The notes below the pieces were generated by a model. It had not been told where the DNA came from, did no database searches, and worked only from the letters and a program-made list of their open reading frames with translations. Source: JBBDXS01 sp040902195 (GTDB lineage: Bacteria > Chloroflexota > Dehalococcoidia > DSTF01 > RBG-16-68-14). From it: 64,000 bases of DNA. The DNA is taken from assembly GCA_040902195.1 (NCBI GenBank), contig JBBDXS010000012.1, forward strand, positions 70,067 through 134,066. The letters run 5' to 3'. How positions within the stretch are numbered: the first letter of the stretch is position 1; each line of letters begins with the position of its first letter. Of the stretch, positions 41,777 through 50,368 are shown in pieces. The position numbers and the translations under genes are program-made.

Positions 41777-42805
41777 TTGACGATCCATGCCCGTATCTCC
41801 GGGGTCGGTAAGTACCTTCCGGAGCAGGTCGTCTCCAACGCCGACCTCGAGCGCATCGTGGACACGTCCGACGCGTGGATCCGCGACCGCACCGGCATCA
41901 TCGAGCGGCGGCGAGCAGCCCCGAACGAGACCGCCAGCACGATGGGCATCGAGGCGGGGCGGCAGGCGCTGGCGCAGGCGGGCATCCAGCCCGATGACCT
42001 CGACCTGATTATCGCGGCCACCACCTCGCCCGATGGCCTGTTCCCGTCGGTCGCTTCGCTGATCCAGGACGGCATCGGCGCACACCACGCGGGCGCGTTC
42101 GATATCAACGCGGCCTGCGTCGGCTTCCTCACCGCGCTCGCGACGGCGTCGCAGTTCGTGAGCGGCGGCATGTACAAACGCGTGCTCGTCGTAGGCTCGG
42201 ACGTGCTCTCGCGCATCGTGGACTGGACGGACCGCTCGACGTGTGTGCTGTTCGCGGACGGCGCGGGCGCGGTCGTCGTCGAGGCGTCGGACCAGGGCGG
42301 GCCGCTCTCGTTCGTGCTGCGCAGCGACGGCAGCGGCGCGAACGTCCTTTACGCTCCCGGCCCGGCGGGAGCCGAGGGCGTCGCGAAGCCGGGCGAGTTC
42401 TTCATCCACATGGACGGCAAACACGTCTTCAAGTTCGCTGTGCACGCGATGGAGTCCGCCACGCGCGACGCCGTCGCGGCCGCCGGCATGACGATTGACG
42501 ACATCGACCTGCTCATCCCGCACCAAGCGAACCTGCGGATCATCAACGCTACGGCGAAGGCCTTAGGCCTGCCGCCGGAACGCACGGCGGCCAACGTCGA
42601 CCGCTACGGCAACACCTCGTCCGCGTCGATCCCGATCGCGCTGCAGGAGGCCTGCGAGCAGGGGCGGCTGAAGGACGGCGACCACATCGTGATGGTCGCG
42701 TTCGGCGGCGGGCTCGTCTGGGGCGCGATGATGCTCGAGTGGGCGCCGATCGGCCCGCTGCCCGCCGAAACCAAGCCCGCGCACGCGACCGCTCGCGGCA
42801 GCTAG
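41777..42805 (+). CDS. fabH: Beta-ketoacyl-ACP synthase III
   Basis: The start is TTG 41777 with GGAGGAG before it, giving 342 residues. The Cys-His-Asn triad is intact: FDINAACVGFLT, LLIPHQANLRI and DRYGNTSSASIP. It primes fatty-acid synthesis by joining an acyl-CoA to malonyl-ACP. The HIT gene follows 2 bp later and the KAS-like gene after that, in one operon. Confidence 0.96.
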   Translation: MTIHARISGVGKYLPEQVVSNADLERIVDTSDAWIRDRTGIIERRRAAPNETASTMGIEAGRQALAQAGIQPDDLDLIIAATTSPDGLFPSVASLIQDGIGAHHAGAFDINAACVGFLTALATASQFVSGGMYKRVLVVGSDVLSRIVDWTDRSTCVLFADGAGAVVVEASDQGGPLSFVLRSDGSGANVLYAPGPAGAEGVAKPGEFFIHMDGKHVFKFAVHAMESATRDAVAAAGMTIDDIDLLIPHQANLRIINATAKALGLPPERTAANVDRYGNTSSASIPIALQEACEQGRLKDGDHIVMVAFGGGLVWGAMMLEWAPIGPLPAETKPAHATARGS

Positions 42806-42807
42806 CC

Positions 42808-43293
42808 GTGCCGATCGAGCTAACTCAGGGACCCTGTATCTTCTGCGCACGCATCGCCGGGGAGCGCGACGACTGGGCCGTCATCGCCGAGGACGACGTG
42901 ACAGTCTCCTTCATAAACCCGGCGCAGTTCGAAGTGGGCCAGGCGCTCGTGATCCCGCGGCGCCACGCCGCGACGATCCTCGACCTGACCGATGCCGAGG
43001 CCGCCGCCCTCCTGCAGCATGCGCAGCGCCTCGCCAAGGCGATGGTTGCTGCGTTCGATCCGGACGGCATCACGCTCTTCCAGAACAATGGCGTCGCCAG
43101 CTATCAGCAGGTCCCGCACGTTCACTTGCACGTTGTGCCGCGTCGCTACGGCAGCGGCTGGGGCGAGGGGCCGCCGCACCTCGCCAAGATCACGCGAGCA
43201 GACCAGGAAGAGCGCTTTCGTAACCTCGCGGTCCCCATGGAGCGAATGACCGCCCTCGCCAAGCGGGTGCGAGCGGAGCTTGTGACCGGCTGA
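42808..43293 (+). CDS. HIT-family protein (histidine-triad nucleotide hydrolase)
   Basis: Starting at GTG 42808, the 161-residue protein has the triad HVHLHVVPRR near residue 100 and the N-terminal CIFCARIAGE with a CxxC often binding zinc. HIT proteins hydrolyse nucleotide phosphoramidates or dinucleotides. It is 2 bp after fabH, and its stop overlaps the next start by 1 nt (ATGA-type TGATG). The reason for a HIT gene inside a fatty-acid operon is unknown. Confidence 0.88.
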   Translation: MPIELTQGPCIFCARIAGERDDWAVIAEDDVTVSFINPAQFEVGQALVIPRRHAATILDLTDAEAAALLQHAQRLAKAMVAAFDPDGITLFQNNGVASYQQVPHVHLHVVPRRYGSGWGEGPPHLAKITRADQEERFRNLAVPMERMTALAKRVRAELVTG

Positions 43294-44519
43294 TGGACGA
43301 ACGCGAGGTCGTGATCACCGGCATGGGCGCGGTCACGCCGCTCGGCCGCGACGTGGCGTCGACGTGGGCCGCGCTTGTCGCGGGCACGAGCGGCATCGGA
43401 CCGATCACGGCGTTCGACGCGTCCCCATACAAATCGCGCATCGCGGGGGAGGTCCGCGACTACCAGCCGCCGGCGTCGCTGACCGCGCGGGAGGCATCGA
43501 GGCTGGACCGCGCGTCGGTCTTCGCCCTGGACGCCGCGCTCCAGGCGCTCGAGCACTCCGGCCTGTCGTTGACGGCAGAAAACGCGGTCCGAGCAGGCCT
43601 GGTGCTAGGCTGCGCCCGCCCGGGCGAGACGTCGGTCTGGCGCGGCCAGGAGGCTTTCTGGCGGTCAGGTGAGGTCTCGGCAGGCTACCTGCCGCGCACG
43701 CTGGCCAACTCCGCCGCGGCGGTCGCTGCCGGGGCGCTGGGCACCAGAGGCCCGGCCGTGGCCATCTCGGCGGGGGGCGCGTCCGCAACAGCGGCGATCG
43801 CGCTCGCGGCGGGCCTGGTGCGTAGTGGCGAAGTCGAGGTGGCGTTCGCGGGGGGCACCGACGCGGCGCTCGCGCCAGCCGCGCTTTCGGGGTTCGCGGC
43901 GCTCGGCCTGCTCTCGACGCGCAACGACGAGCCGGAGCGCGCGAGCCGCCCGTTCGACGCGGACGCGGACGGCATGGTGCTGGCCGAGGGCGCGGGGTTC
44001 GTGGTCCTCGAGAGCGAGGAGCTCGCGAGGCAACGCGGCGCGCGCGTCTACGCGCGGCTGGCCGGCGCATCTTCGCTCATGGAGCCCAATGTGTCGACGC
44101 CCAGCCCCCGAGAGGCCGGGCGGTCGTTTCGCGCGGCGCTGCACCAGCCCGCGCTGATGCAGGGCGAGATCGATTACTTCTGCGCGTATGCCGCGGGGTT
44201 GCCGGACATCGACAAGATGGAGAACGCGGCGATCAAGCAATCGTTCGGCGAAGTGACAGCGTCGAAGCTCACGATCAGCGCTCCGAAGTCGATGCTCGGA
44301 CACATGCTCGGCGCCTCCGGCGCGATCGACGCCATCGTTTGCGTGAAGGCGATCGAGACGGGCACGATTCCGCCGACGATCAACCTCGAACGGCCGGCTG
44401 ACGGCTGCGACCTCGATTACACGGCCGGGACGGCGCGACCGCTGCTTGTCCGCAATGCGCTTTGCTACGCCTATGGGTTCGGCGGCCACCACGTGGCGCT
44501 CTGCTTCTCCGCGCCTTAA
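43293..44519 (+). CDS. KAS II-like protein lacking the catalytic Cys and first His (chain-length-factor-like)
   Basis: The 408-residue protein has the thiolase fold of FabF throughout: VVITGMGAVTPLGRDVAS, then KSMLGHMLGASGAI near the end. At the nucleophile, where fabF has SACATG, this protein has ISAGGASAT (Gly instead of Cys, near residue 160). Where fabF has NPHGTGTPLND, it has CAYAAGLPDIDK (Tyr instead of His, near residue 298). Only the second His remains. Such subunits (KS-beta/CLF) pair with an active KAS and set chain length, or work as decarboxylases. It is co-operonic with fabH. Confidence 0.85.
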   Translation: MDEREVVITGMGAVTPLGRDVASTWAALVAGTSGIGPITAFDASPYKSRIAGEVRDYQPPASLTAREASRLDRASVFALDAALQALEHSGLSLTAENAVRAGLVLGCARPGETSVWRGQEAFWRSGEVSAGYLPRTLANSAAAVAAGALGTRGPAVAISAGGASATAAIALAAGLVRSGEVEVAFAGGTDAALAPAALSGFAALGLLSTRNDEPERASRPFDADADGMVLAEGAGFVVLESEELARQRGARVYARLAGASSLMEPNVSTPSPREAGRSFRAALHQPALMQGEIDYFCAYAAGLPDIDKMENAAIKQSFGEVTASKLTISAPKSMLGHMLGASGAIDAIVCVKAIETGTIPPTINLERPADGCDLDYTAGTARPLLVRNALCYAYGFGGHHVALCFSAP

Positions 44520-44541
44520 GCTGAAGTAGGAGGACTCGACA

Positions 44542-45186
44542 ATGGAGATTACCTGGTTGGGCCATTCGTGCTTCCGCCTGCGCGGCAAGGACGCAACGTT
44601 GGTCACCGACCCCTGCGATAAGGGCACCGGCTACAACATCAGCCGCCCTACGGCGGACATCGTGACGGTGAGCCACGACCACCCGGCGCACAACAACGTC
44701 TCGGGCGTGGCGGGCACGCCTCGCATCATCCGCGGGCCGGGCGAGTTCGAGGTCTCGGGCGTCCTCATCCAGGGCATCCCGACCTTCCACGACTCGGCGA
44801 AGGGCAGCGAGCGCGGCAAGAACACCGCCTACGTCTTCGAGGTCGACGAGGTGCTGGTCTGCCACCTGGGCGACCTGGGGCATGTGCCGTCGCCGGAGCA
44901 GGTGGAGGAGCTGAGCGGCGTCGATATTCTCTTCCTGCCCGTCGGTGGCAACACTACGATCGACGCGACGGCCGCGGCGCAGACGGTGAGCCTGCTCGAG
45001 CCGAAGCTCGTCATCCCGATGCACTACAAGACGCCTGCGGTGAAGGGAGACCTGGAGCCACTGGAGCGCTTCCTAAAAGAGATCGGCGCGCCGGGCGCGC
45101 TGAGCGAGAGCCAGCCCAAGCTCGCGGTGACGAAGAGCACGCTCCCGCACGAGACGAAGGTCCAGGTCATGGACTACAAAGTCTAG
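44542..45186 (+). CDS. MBL-fold metal-dependent hydrolase (UPF0173/UlaG-like)
   Basis: The 214-residue protein begins MEITWLGHSCFRLRG and has the HxDxxH-like motif TVSHDHPAHN, then VCHLGDLGH and VIPMHYKTP, the other metal-site motifs. This compact form resembles UPF0173/UlaG lactonase-like enzymes. AGGAGG is 8 nt before the start. It follows the KAS-like gene by 22 bp and may share its operon. The substrate is unknown. Confidence 0.85.
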   Translation: MEITWLGHSCFRLRGKDATLVTDPCDKGTGYNISRPTADIVTVSHDHPAHNNVSGVAGTPRIIRGPGEFEVSGVLIQGIPTFHDSAKGSERGKNTAYVFEVDEVLVCHLGDLGHVPSPEQVEELSGVDILFLPVGGNTTIDATAAAQTVSLLEPKLVIPMHYKTPAVKGDLEPLERFLKEIGAPGALSESQPKLAVTKSTLPHETKVQVMDYKV

Positions 45187-45283
45187 CGCGCCGACGACGG
45201 CCCCAACGATCAATACGAGTCCGCAAAAGCTTGCTGGCGCGGAAGATTCTGTAGGCTTTCACAGGGCGTATGCCCTATGCTGT

Positions 45284-45901
45284 TCATGCGCGGACCACCA
45301 GGCATGGTTTCCTAAGCAACGAAATATCATCGCTCCAACCGGCGCGCAAGAGTGCGGCACCGATTAGTGAGTGCACGCTCTCCACTGTGCTGTTTTCGTC
45401 TGCTCGCGCCTCCAACGCCCAAGTCCTGAAGGCACCCACCGCGATCGCTGCATCCTCTTGATGCGATGCGCCCTTAGCCTCGCCCGTGACCATGGCTTCC
45501 CACAGAAACAGGCCCCGCTCGGATTGGCCAAAGCTGCTCCAATCCAGGAACGCTGGCGGTGGCGACCCGAGCTGCTTCCGTAACCGCTCGAGGATCCAGA
45601 CTGTCTCCGTTAGCCCCGTGGCTAGGACAGCAGGACCGGCGCCGGCGGACCACGGCTTGCCCATGTCAATCCGACGTTGGGATGTTAGATCGACAGGATC
45701 GTCGGAGATTGGGACATACAAGGGGCACTCGAAGCCGAGCGCTACGCGGGTGCCTGCCTGGAGATCGACCGCGAGAACCCTGACAAGATCGGAGATGTCG
45801 GTCCCAGCCTCGGTGCTTCCCGCGCTATCTTCCCGGGCCCAGCCGAACTTGCCGCTCTTGATGGAGCCGATGTCCGCGCAGTAAACGGAGAGCAAACTCA
45901 T
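45284..45901 (-). CDS. Putative RNase H-fold protein (DUF429-like)
   Basis: From ATG 45901 the 205-residue protein begins MSLLSVYCADIGSIKSGKFG. The first acidic motif may be ADIGS, followed by VALGFECPLYVPI and a late ASHQEDAAIAVGAFRTWA. This resembles the DUF429 RNase H-like pattern (D...E...ED), but the match is weak. GC content is lower than in the neighbours, so transfer is likely. No partner gene is apparent, and a role in nucleic-acid processing is only a guess. Confidence 0.45.
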   Translation of the reverse strand: MSLLSVYCADIGSIKSGKFGWAREDSAGSTEAGTDISDLVRVLAVDLQAGTRVALGFECPLYVPISDDPVDLTSQRRIDMGKPWSAGAGPAVLATGLTETVWILERLRKQLGSPPPAFLDWSSFGQSERGLFLWEAMVTGEAKGASHQEDAAIAVGAFRTWALEARADENSTVESVHSLIGAALLRAGWSDDISLLRKPCLVVRA

Positions 45902-46102
45902 CTTGCATCCCCCTGCTTGGAGACAGCAGCATAGCAGATGCAGCAAAGGAGCGATTATACGCGATCCGCCCCCTCTCCGACGCATCGGGGCGGCAGATCC
46001 CTCGTGCTCCCTCGAATTCGCGAGCTGCGCGGTGAATACGCAACGATAGTTGAGGGTCGCTTCATTGCTCCGTCACGATGAGAGCGCGTAGACTGGCCGC
46101 GC

Positions 46103-46691
46103 ATGACACCCGACTCAACGAACCGCTGGCTGCAGGAACGGAGCGCTTCCGGCGACGCCTACGATGCGACCTACGACCGCCGGTGCCGCAGCCGGCGAGA
46201 ACGTCCACGGCGAAGCCGACTTCGTCAGCCGCTTCGCGCCGGCGTCCGTGCTCGATGCCGGTTGCGGCACCGGTCGCGTCGGGCGGGAGCTCGCTCGTCG
46301 CGGCATCGACGTTGTGGGCGTCGACCTCGACGCGGAGATGCTCGCCACAGCGCGGCGCAAAGCTCCTGACGTAGAGTGGCACCTCGCTGACCTCGCAACC
46401 GTCGACCTTGCCCGCACGTTCGAGGCCATCGTCATGGCGGGCAACGTCATGATCTTCCTGGCGGCGGGGAGCGAGGCGGCCGTCGTCGCGAACATGGCCC
46501 GCCATCTAGAGCCAGGAGGGCTACTCATCGCGGGGTTCCAGCTCATGCCCGGCCGCCTCGCCATCGAGCGGTACGACGAGATCGCGGAACTAGCGGGCCT
46601 AGCGCTCAGCGAGCGATGGTCGACCTGGGACCGCGACGTTTGGGATGAGGGGGGCGGCTACGCCGTATCCGTTCATCGGAGGCAGCCGTAA
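46103..46691 (+). pseudogene. SAM-dependent methyltransferase with a frameshift near its N-terminus
   Basis: Reading from ATG 46103 gives MTPDSTNRWLQERSASGDAY and then a shift; the rest of the protein is in the next frame, beginning AAAGENVHGEADFVSRF and containing VLDAGCGTGRVGRELARR. Removing the single T at 46184 joins the frames cleanly. The later motifs (VVGVDLDAEML, MAGNVMIFL, HLEPGGLLIAGF) are intact. Either the gene is broken, or a base error is present, or translation starts at ATG 46164. Confidence 0.75.
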
Positions 46692-46723
46692 GACAAAGGC
46701 GCGACACGGACGTATCAGGACAT

Positions 46724-46753
46724 CGCCCAGGTGAGAGCCTGGGCGTTTCGTTT
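46724..46753 (+). terminator. Intrinsic terminator after the methyltransferase
   Basis: CGCCCAGG-TGAGAG-CCTGGGCG, then TTTCGTTT, on the plus strand. Confidence 0.8.
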
Positions 46754-46774
46754 GGCGCTGGCTAGGGATCCGTC

Positions 46775-47929
46775 TTACGGAAGGTAGGAGAGCGGGTTGA
46801 CCCGCACGCCGTTGTCGATGACTTCGAAGTGGAGGTGCGTGCCCGTGCAGTATCCCGTGCAGCCCGCATAGCCAAGCGTTTGGCCCTGGCCGACGAGCTG
46901 ACCGACAGACACAGCAAAGTCCGAGAAGTGGGCATAGAGCGTCTCGATGCCATCCGGGCTCATGACGACGACGTAGTAGCCATACGAGCAGCAGGGGTCG
47001 CCTCCGGCGAAGGTCACTGTGCCGCTCGTGGCCGCGGCAATCGCGGCACCCTCGTGGCCGAAGAGATCGATGTCGATGCCCAGCGGATGGGACGCGTCCA
47101 TGTAGCTCGAAATCGAGCCGTAGACGGGCCAGATCAAGCCGGAGCCGGACGCGGCCGGGACGGCGACAGGCGGCGGCACGGAATCGGGCGGTGCGCCGAC
47201 GAACACAGGCGGCTCGGTTGGGATGGCCGTCGGCTCGGGCAGGATGGTCACAGGCAGTACGCCGTTGGGCACAAAGACGAGCGCGTCTTCGATCACCTGG
47301 TCGGGCGACGTGATCCCGTTGCCTGCCCAGTTGACGATCGACTCGATCGGGACGCCGTACCTCGCGGCAACGTCGCTCAACGTCTCGCCGTACAACATAT
47401 GGTGCAGGATGCCGTTGCCGGCTGGAATGAGCAGGTTCTGGCCGACGGCAAGCAGCTCGCCGTCGCGCAGGTCGGGGTTGGCCCAGAGCAGGTAGCTGAG
47501 GTCGATGCCAAACCGGGCGGCGATGGCGCTTGCCGTGTCGCCTTCCTGGACCGAGTAGAGAACGAAGGGGTCCTGGACCGCCAGCGCGGCGAGCGCGGTC
47601 TCCTGCCCGTTCGCCTGGACCGCCGGCGCCTCGCCGTTCATCGCACGCAGGCCGTCCTCCAGCTCATCGCGGCGCACGGTGTCCGGGATAACGTTCGATG
47701 TGAGGACGGGCTGCTCGGTTGACACCGCGCCGATGCCCGGCATCGAAAGGCCGGTGACGGCGGCGGAGGTATGGGAGTCGAAGGGGAAATGCGAGAAGAA
47801 GAATGAGAAGGCGGCACCCACCGCGATCAGGCCCAGCACGACAACGTGCAGCATAGGCCGGCGCCGGCCGCGTGCGATGGCCGATGCGCGTGCCGGCGAC
47901 GTTGGTCGCGGGGTGTCACCACGTGTCAT
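46775..47929 (-). CDS. M23-family peptidoglycan endopeptidase with LysM domains
   Basis: From ATG 47929 the 384-residue protein has an N-terminal membrane anchor (LHVVVLGLIAVGAAFSFFF), two LysM domains (FVLYSVQEGDTASAIAARFG; LHHMLYGETLSDVAARYG), a Pro/Thr-rich linker, and a LytM domain. The LytM metal site is HPLGIDID and HLHFEVIDNG. It probably cuts peptide cross-links, or if inactive activates amidases; the His and Asp ligands look complete. Cysteines in DPCCSYGYY and GCTGYCTG may form disulfides. Confidence 0.88.
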   Translation of the reverse strand: MTRGDTPRPTSPARASAIARGRRRPMLHVVVLGLIAVGAAFSFFFSHFPFDSHTSAAVTGLSMPGIGAVSTEQPVLTSNVIPDTVRRDELEDGLRAMNGEAPAVQANGQETALAALAVQDPFVLYSVQEGDTASAIAARFGIDLSYLLWANPDLRDGELLAVGQNLLIPAGNGILHHMLYGETLSDVAARYGVPIESIVNWAGNGITSPDQVIEDALVFVPNGVLPVTILPEPTAIPTEPPVFVGAPPDSVPPPVAVPAASGSGLIWPVYGSISSYMDASHPLGIDIDLFGHEGAAIAAATSGTVTFAGGDPCCSYGYYVVVMSPDGIETLYAHFSDFAVSVGQLVGQGQTLGYAGCTGYCTGTHLHFEVIDNGVRVNPLSYLP

Positions 47930-48111
47930 GCGAGAACCACCCACATCACGCGCAAACCTACCTTCAGGACCTGGAATGAGCGGCCTCCCTGCCTGCCCGA
48001 CGTGGCTGCCGGGCTCTTGCTGAGCTTTCGGCTATTCTACCTGAGCCTCCCCAAGGATCAACCGACCATAACAGAACGCATGTCCAGATTTCAGTACGCC
48101 AACAAAGCAAT

Positions 48112-48139
48112 CACGCCCGCGTTGGGTTATGCGGGCGTG
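48112..48139 (-). terminator. Hairpin downstream of rho
   Basis: CACGCCCGC-GTTGGGTTAT-GCGGGCGTG; on the minus strand it is followed by ATTGCTTTGTT. It lies 25 bp beyond the rho stop. Confidence 0.65.
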
Positions 48140-48164
48140 AACGTGACGCTTCGGAAAAGGTGTA

Positions 48165-49436
48165 TTAAATCTCGTCCTTAAGCGTGCTAAGGAACTCGTC
48201 GTTGGTCTTTGTGCGAGCCATCCGCTCGATCAGGCGCTCGGTGCCGTCGGTGGGGTTCGGCGAGTTGCTTGCGAGCATCGCGATCATGCGGCGCACGAGC
48301 CAGACCTGCTGCAACGTCTTCTCGTCCATGAGGAGCTCCTCGCGTCGCGTACTGGAGCGCTGTACGTCGATCGCGGGATAGGTGCGCCGGTCGGCGAGGC
48401 GACGGTCGAGGTGGACCTCCATGTTACCGGTGCCCTTGAACTCCTCGTAGATGAGCTCGTCCATGCGGCTGTTGGTGTCGATAAGGCACGTGGCCACGAT
48501 CGTCAGGCTGCCGCTCTCCTCCGTGTTTCGCGCGGCGCCGAAGAAGCGTTTCGGCGGATAGAGCGCAACCGGATCCATGCCACCGGAGAGGGTGCGGCCG
48601 CTGGGCGGCATCGCGAGGTTGTAAGCGCGGGTCATGCGGGTGATGCTGTCCAACAGGATCATCACGTCCTGGCCGCCTTCCACGAGACGCTTCGCCCGGT
48701 CGAGCGCCATGTCGGCGACGCGCGTGTGGTCCTCGACCGGCTCGTCGAAGGTCGACGCGATGACGTCGCCGTTGACGGAGCGCTTCATGTCGGTGACTTC
48801 CTCCGGGCGCTCGCCGATGAGCACGACCATGAGGTGGATGTCGTCGTAGTTGGCCATGACGCCGTGGGCGATCGCCTTGAGTAGGAAGGTCTTGCCCGCC
48901 TTGGGAGGCGAGACGATGAGCGCGCGCTGTCCTCGACCGATGGGCGCGACGAGGTTAATCACGCGCTGCGACAGGTCGTCCATGCCGCCGCGGCCGGTCT
49001 CGAGGTTGATCATCTTCTCCGGGAAGATCGCCGTCAGGTTCTCGAAATGGGGCCGCTGCTTGGCGACATCCGGGTCGACCCCGTTGACCGCCTCGACACG
49101 CAGGAGGCCGTAATACTTCTCGCTGTCCTTGGGCGGCCGGACCTGGCCCATGACGAGGTCGCCCGTGCGGAGGCCGAAGCGCCGCACCTGGGACTGGGAG
49201 ACGTACACATCGTTCACCGTGGGGAGCATCGATTCGCCGCGGAGGAAGCCGTAGCCATCGTCCACGATCTGAAGGATGCCCTGGGCGAACATGTTGCCTT
49301 CGCGCTCGGCCTCCGCCTGGAGCACACGGACGACGAGGTCCTGCTTCTTGAGTGTGCTCACGCCCGTGACGCCGAGGTTCTTAGCGAGGTCGATGAGGTC
49401 TTCGCGGGTCTTGCTTTCGAGTTCAGCTATTGTCAC
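48165..49436 (-). CDS. rho: Transcription termination factor Rho
   Basis: GTG 49436 has GGAG 8 nt upstream; a TTG four codons earlier is also open. The 423-residue protein has the N-terminal RhoN helix region (ELESKTREDLIDLAKNLGV), the RNA-binding cold-shock-like domain (DDGYGFLRGESML), then the Walker A motif PPKAGKTFLL, LLDSITRMTRAYN and GGMDPVALYPPKRFFGAARN. It unwinds RNA to terminate transcription. A TTGACA-containing candidate promoter lies just upstream, and a terminator hairpin follows. Confidence 0.96.
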   Translation of the reverse strand: MTIAELESKTREDLIDLAKNLGVTGVSTLKKQDLVVRVLQAEAEREGNMFAQGILQIVDDGYGFLRGESMLPTVNDVYVSQSQVRRFGLRTGDLVMGQVRPPKDSEKYYGLLRVEAVNGVDPDVAKQRPHFENLTAIFPEKMINLETGRGGMDDLSQRVINLVAPIGRGQRALIVSPPKAGKTFLLKAIAHGVMANYDDIHLMVVLIGERPEEVTDMKRSVNGDVIASTFDEPVEDHTRVADMALDRAKRLVEGGQDVMILLDSITRMTRAYNLAMPPSGRTLSGGMDPVALYPPKRFFGAARNTEESGSLTIVATCLIDTNSRMDELIYEEFKGTGNMEVHLDRRLADRRTYPAIDVQRSSTRREELLMDEKTLQQVWLVRRMIAMLASNSPNPTDGTERLIERMARTKTNDEFLSTLKDEI

Positions 49437-49573
49437 GTGTTGCTCCAATTAGTAATACAGCGCTCGCTGCACCACGTTATGAAAAACTAGCCCTTCGGTG
49501 CTTGTTTCCGGTTCTAACAGGGGTTTCCAAACGCCGGAGATGGGGGCGTTGAGGTTTGCGTGTCCTACAGTTC

Positions 49574-49602
49574 AAATACCCTATCTATAGCTAGATTGTC
49601 AA
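49574..49602 (-). promoter_or_regulatory. Candidate rho promoter
   Basis: TTGACA (49602-49597, overlapping the transaldolase stop), 17 nt, GTATTT (49579-49574) in an AT-rich stretch. The rho leader is about 130 nt. Confidence 0.4.
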
Positions 49603-50276
49603 GGCCGTCCCGCCCGCTCCCGGGCCGACTCCTTCTGGTACTTCTGCGAATCTGCCACGAAGCGCTCGATGCCGGCGTCCGTAAGGGGATGCCGGACCAT
49701 CTGCTGAAGGACCGAATACGGGACCGTCGCGATCGGAGCGCCCGCCTTGGCGGCCTCGATGACGTGGCGAGTGTGGCGAATGCTGGCGGCCAGCACCTGG
49801 GCCGGCAAGTGGTAGCGGTCGAAGATCTCGACCGATTCGCGGACGACCTCCATCCCGTCCTGACCGCCATCATCGATGCGGCCCACGAAGGGGCTAACGT
49901 AGGCCGCGCCGGCCGTCGCGGCGAGCAGGGCCTGGTTGGCCGAGAAGATCAGCGTCATGTTGATGGCGATGCCTTCGCGCGAGAGGACGGACGTCGCTTC
50001 CAAGCCGGTCTCATCGATGGGGATCTTGACGACGACGTGCTCGTGCCACTTCGCGATCGCGCGCCCTTCTTCGAGCAGGGCGGCCAGATCGCGCGAGACG
50101 CACTCGGCGGAGACGGGGCCTTTGACCACGTCACAGATCTCGACAACGCGGTCGTGGTAACTAACGCCGCTCTCCTTTGCCATCAGGCTCGGATTCGTCG
50201 TCACGCCGGCAAGGATGCCCATGCGGGCGGCGTTGCGGATTTCGTCGATGTTGGCGGTGTCCAGGAAGAGTCGCAT
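49599..50276 (-). CDS. Transaldolase (TalC/MipB type)
   Basis: The 225-residue protein has MRLFLDTANIDEIRNAARMG and GVTTNPSLMAKES, the family N-terminal motifs, and the Schiff-base lysine in VVVKIPIDETG. LIFSANQALLAATAGAAYVSPF matches short transaldolases and fructose-6-phosphate aldolases of about 220 residues. It interconverts pentose-phosphate-pathway sugars. It is followed by the rho gene after a 150-bp leader and preceded by pyrG. Confidence 0.92.
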   Translation of the reverse strand: MRLFLDTANIDEIRNAARMGILAGVTTNPSLMAKESGVSYHDRVVEICDVVKGPVSAECVSRDLAALLEEGRAIAKWHEHVVVKIPIDETGLEATSVLSREGIAINMTLIFSANQALLAATAGAAYVSPFVGRIDDGGQDGMEVVRESVEIFDRYHLPAQVLAASIRHTRHVIEAAKAGAPIATVPYSVLQQMVRHPLTDAGIERFVADSQKYQKESARERAGRP

Positions 50277-50368
50277 GGCCCTCCTCTAGCTTCTCAGGAG
50301 CCGGCGAGGCGATCTCATTGTAGCGCCCCTTTCGCCAGGCCCGCTGCGCCTGCCGGTGTGTCTTTTCG

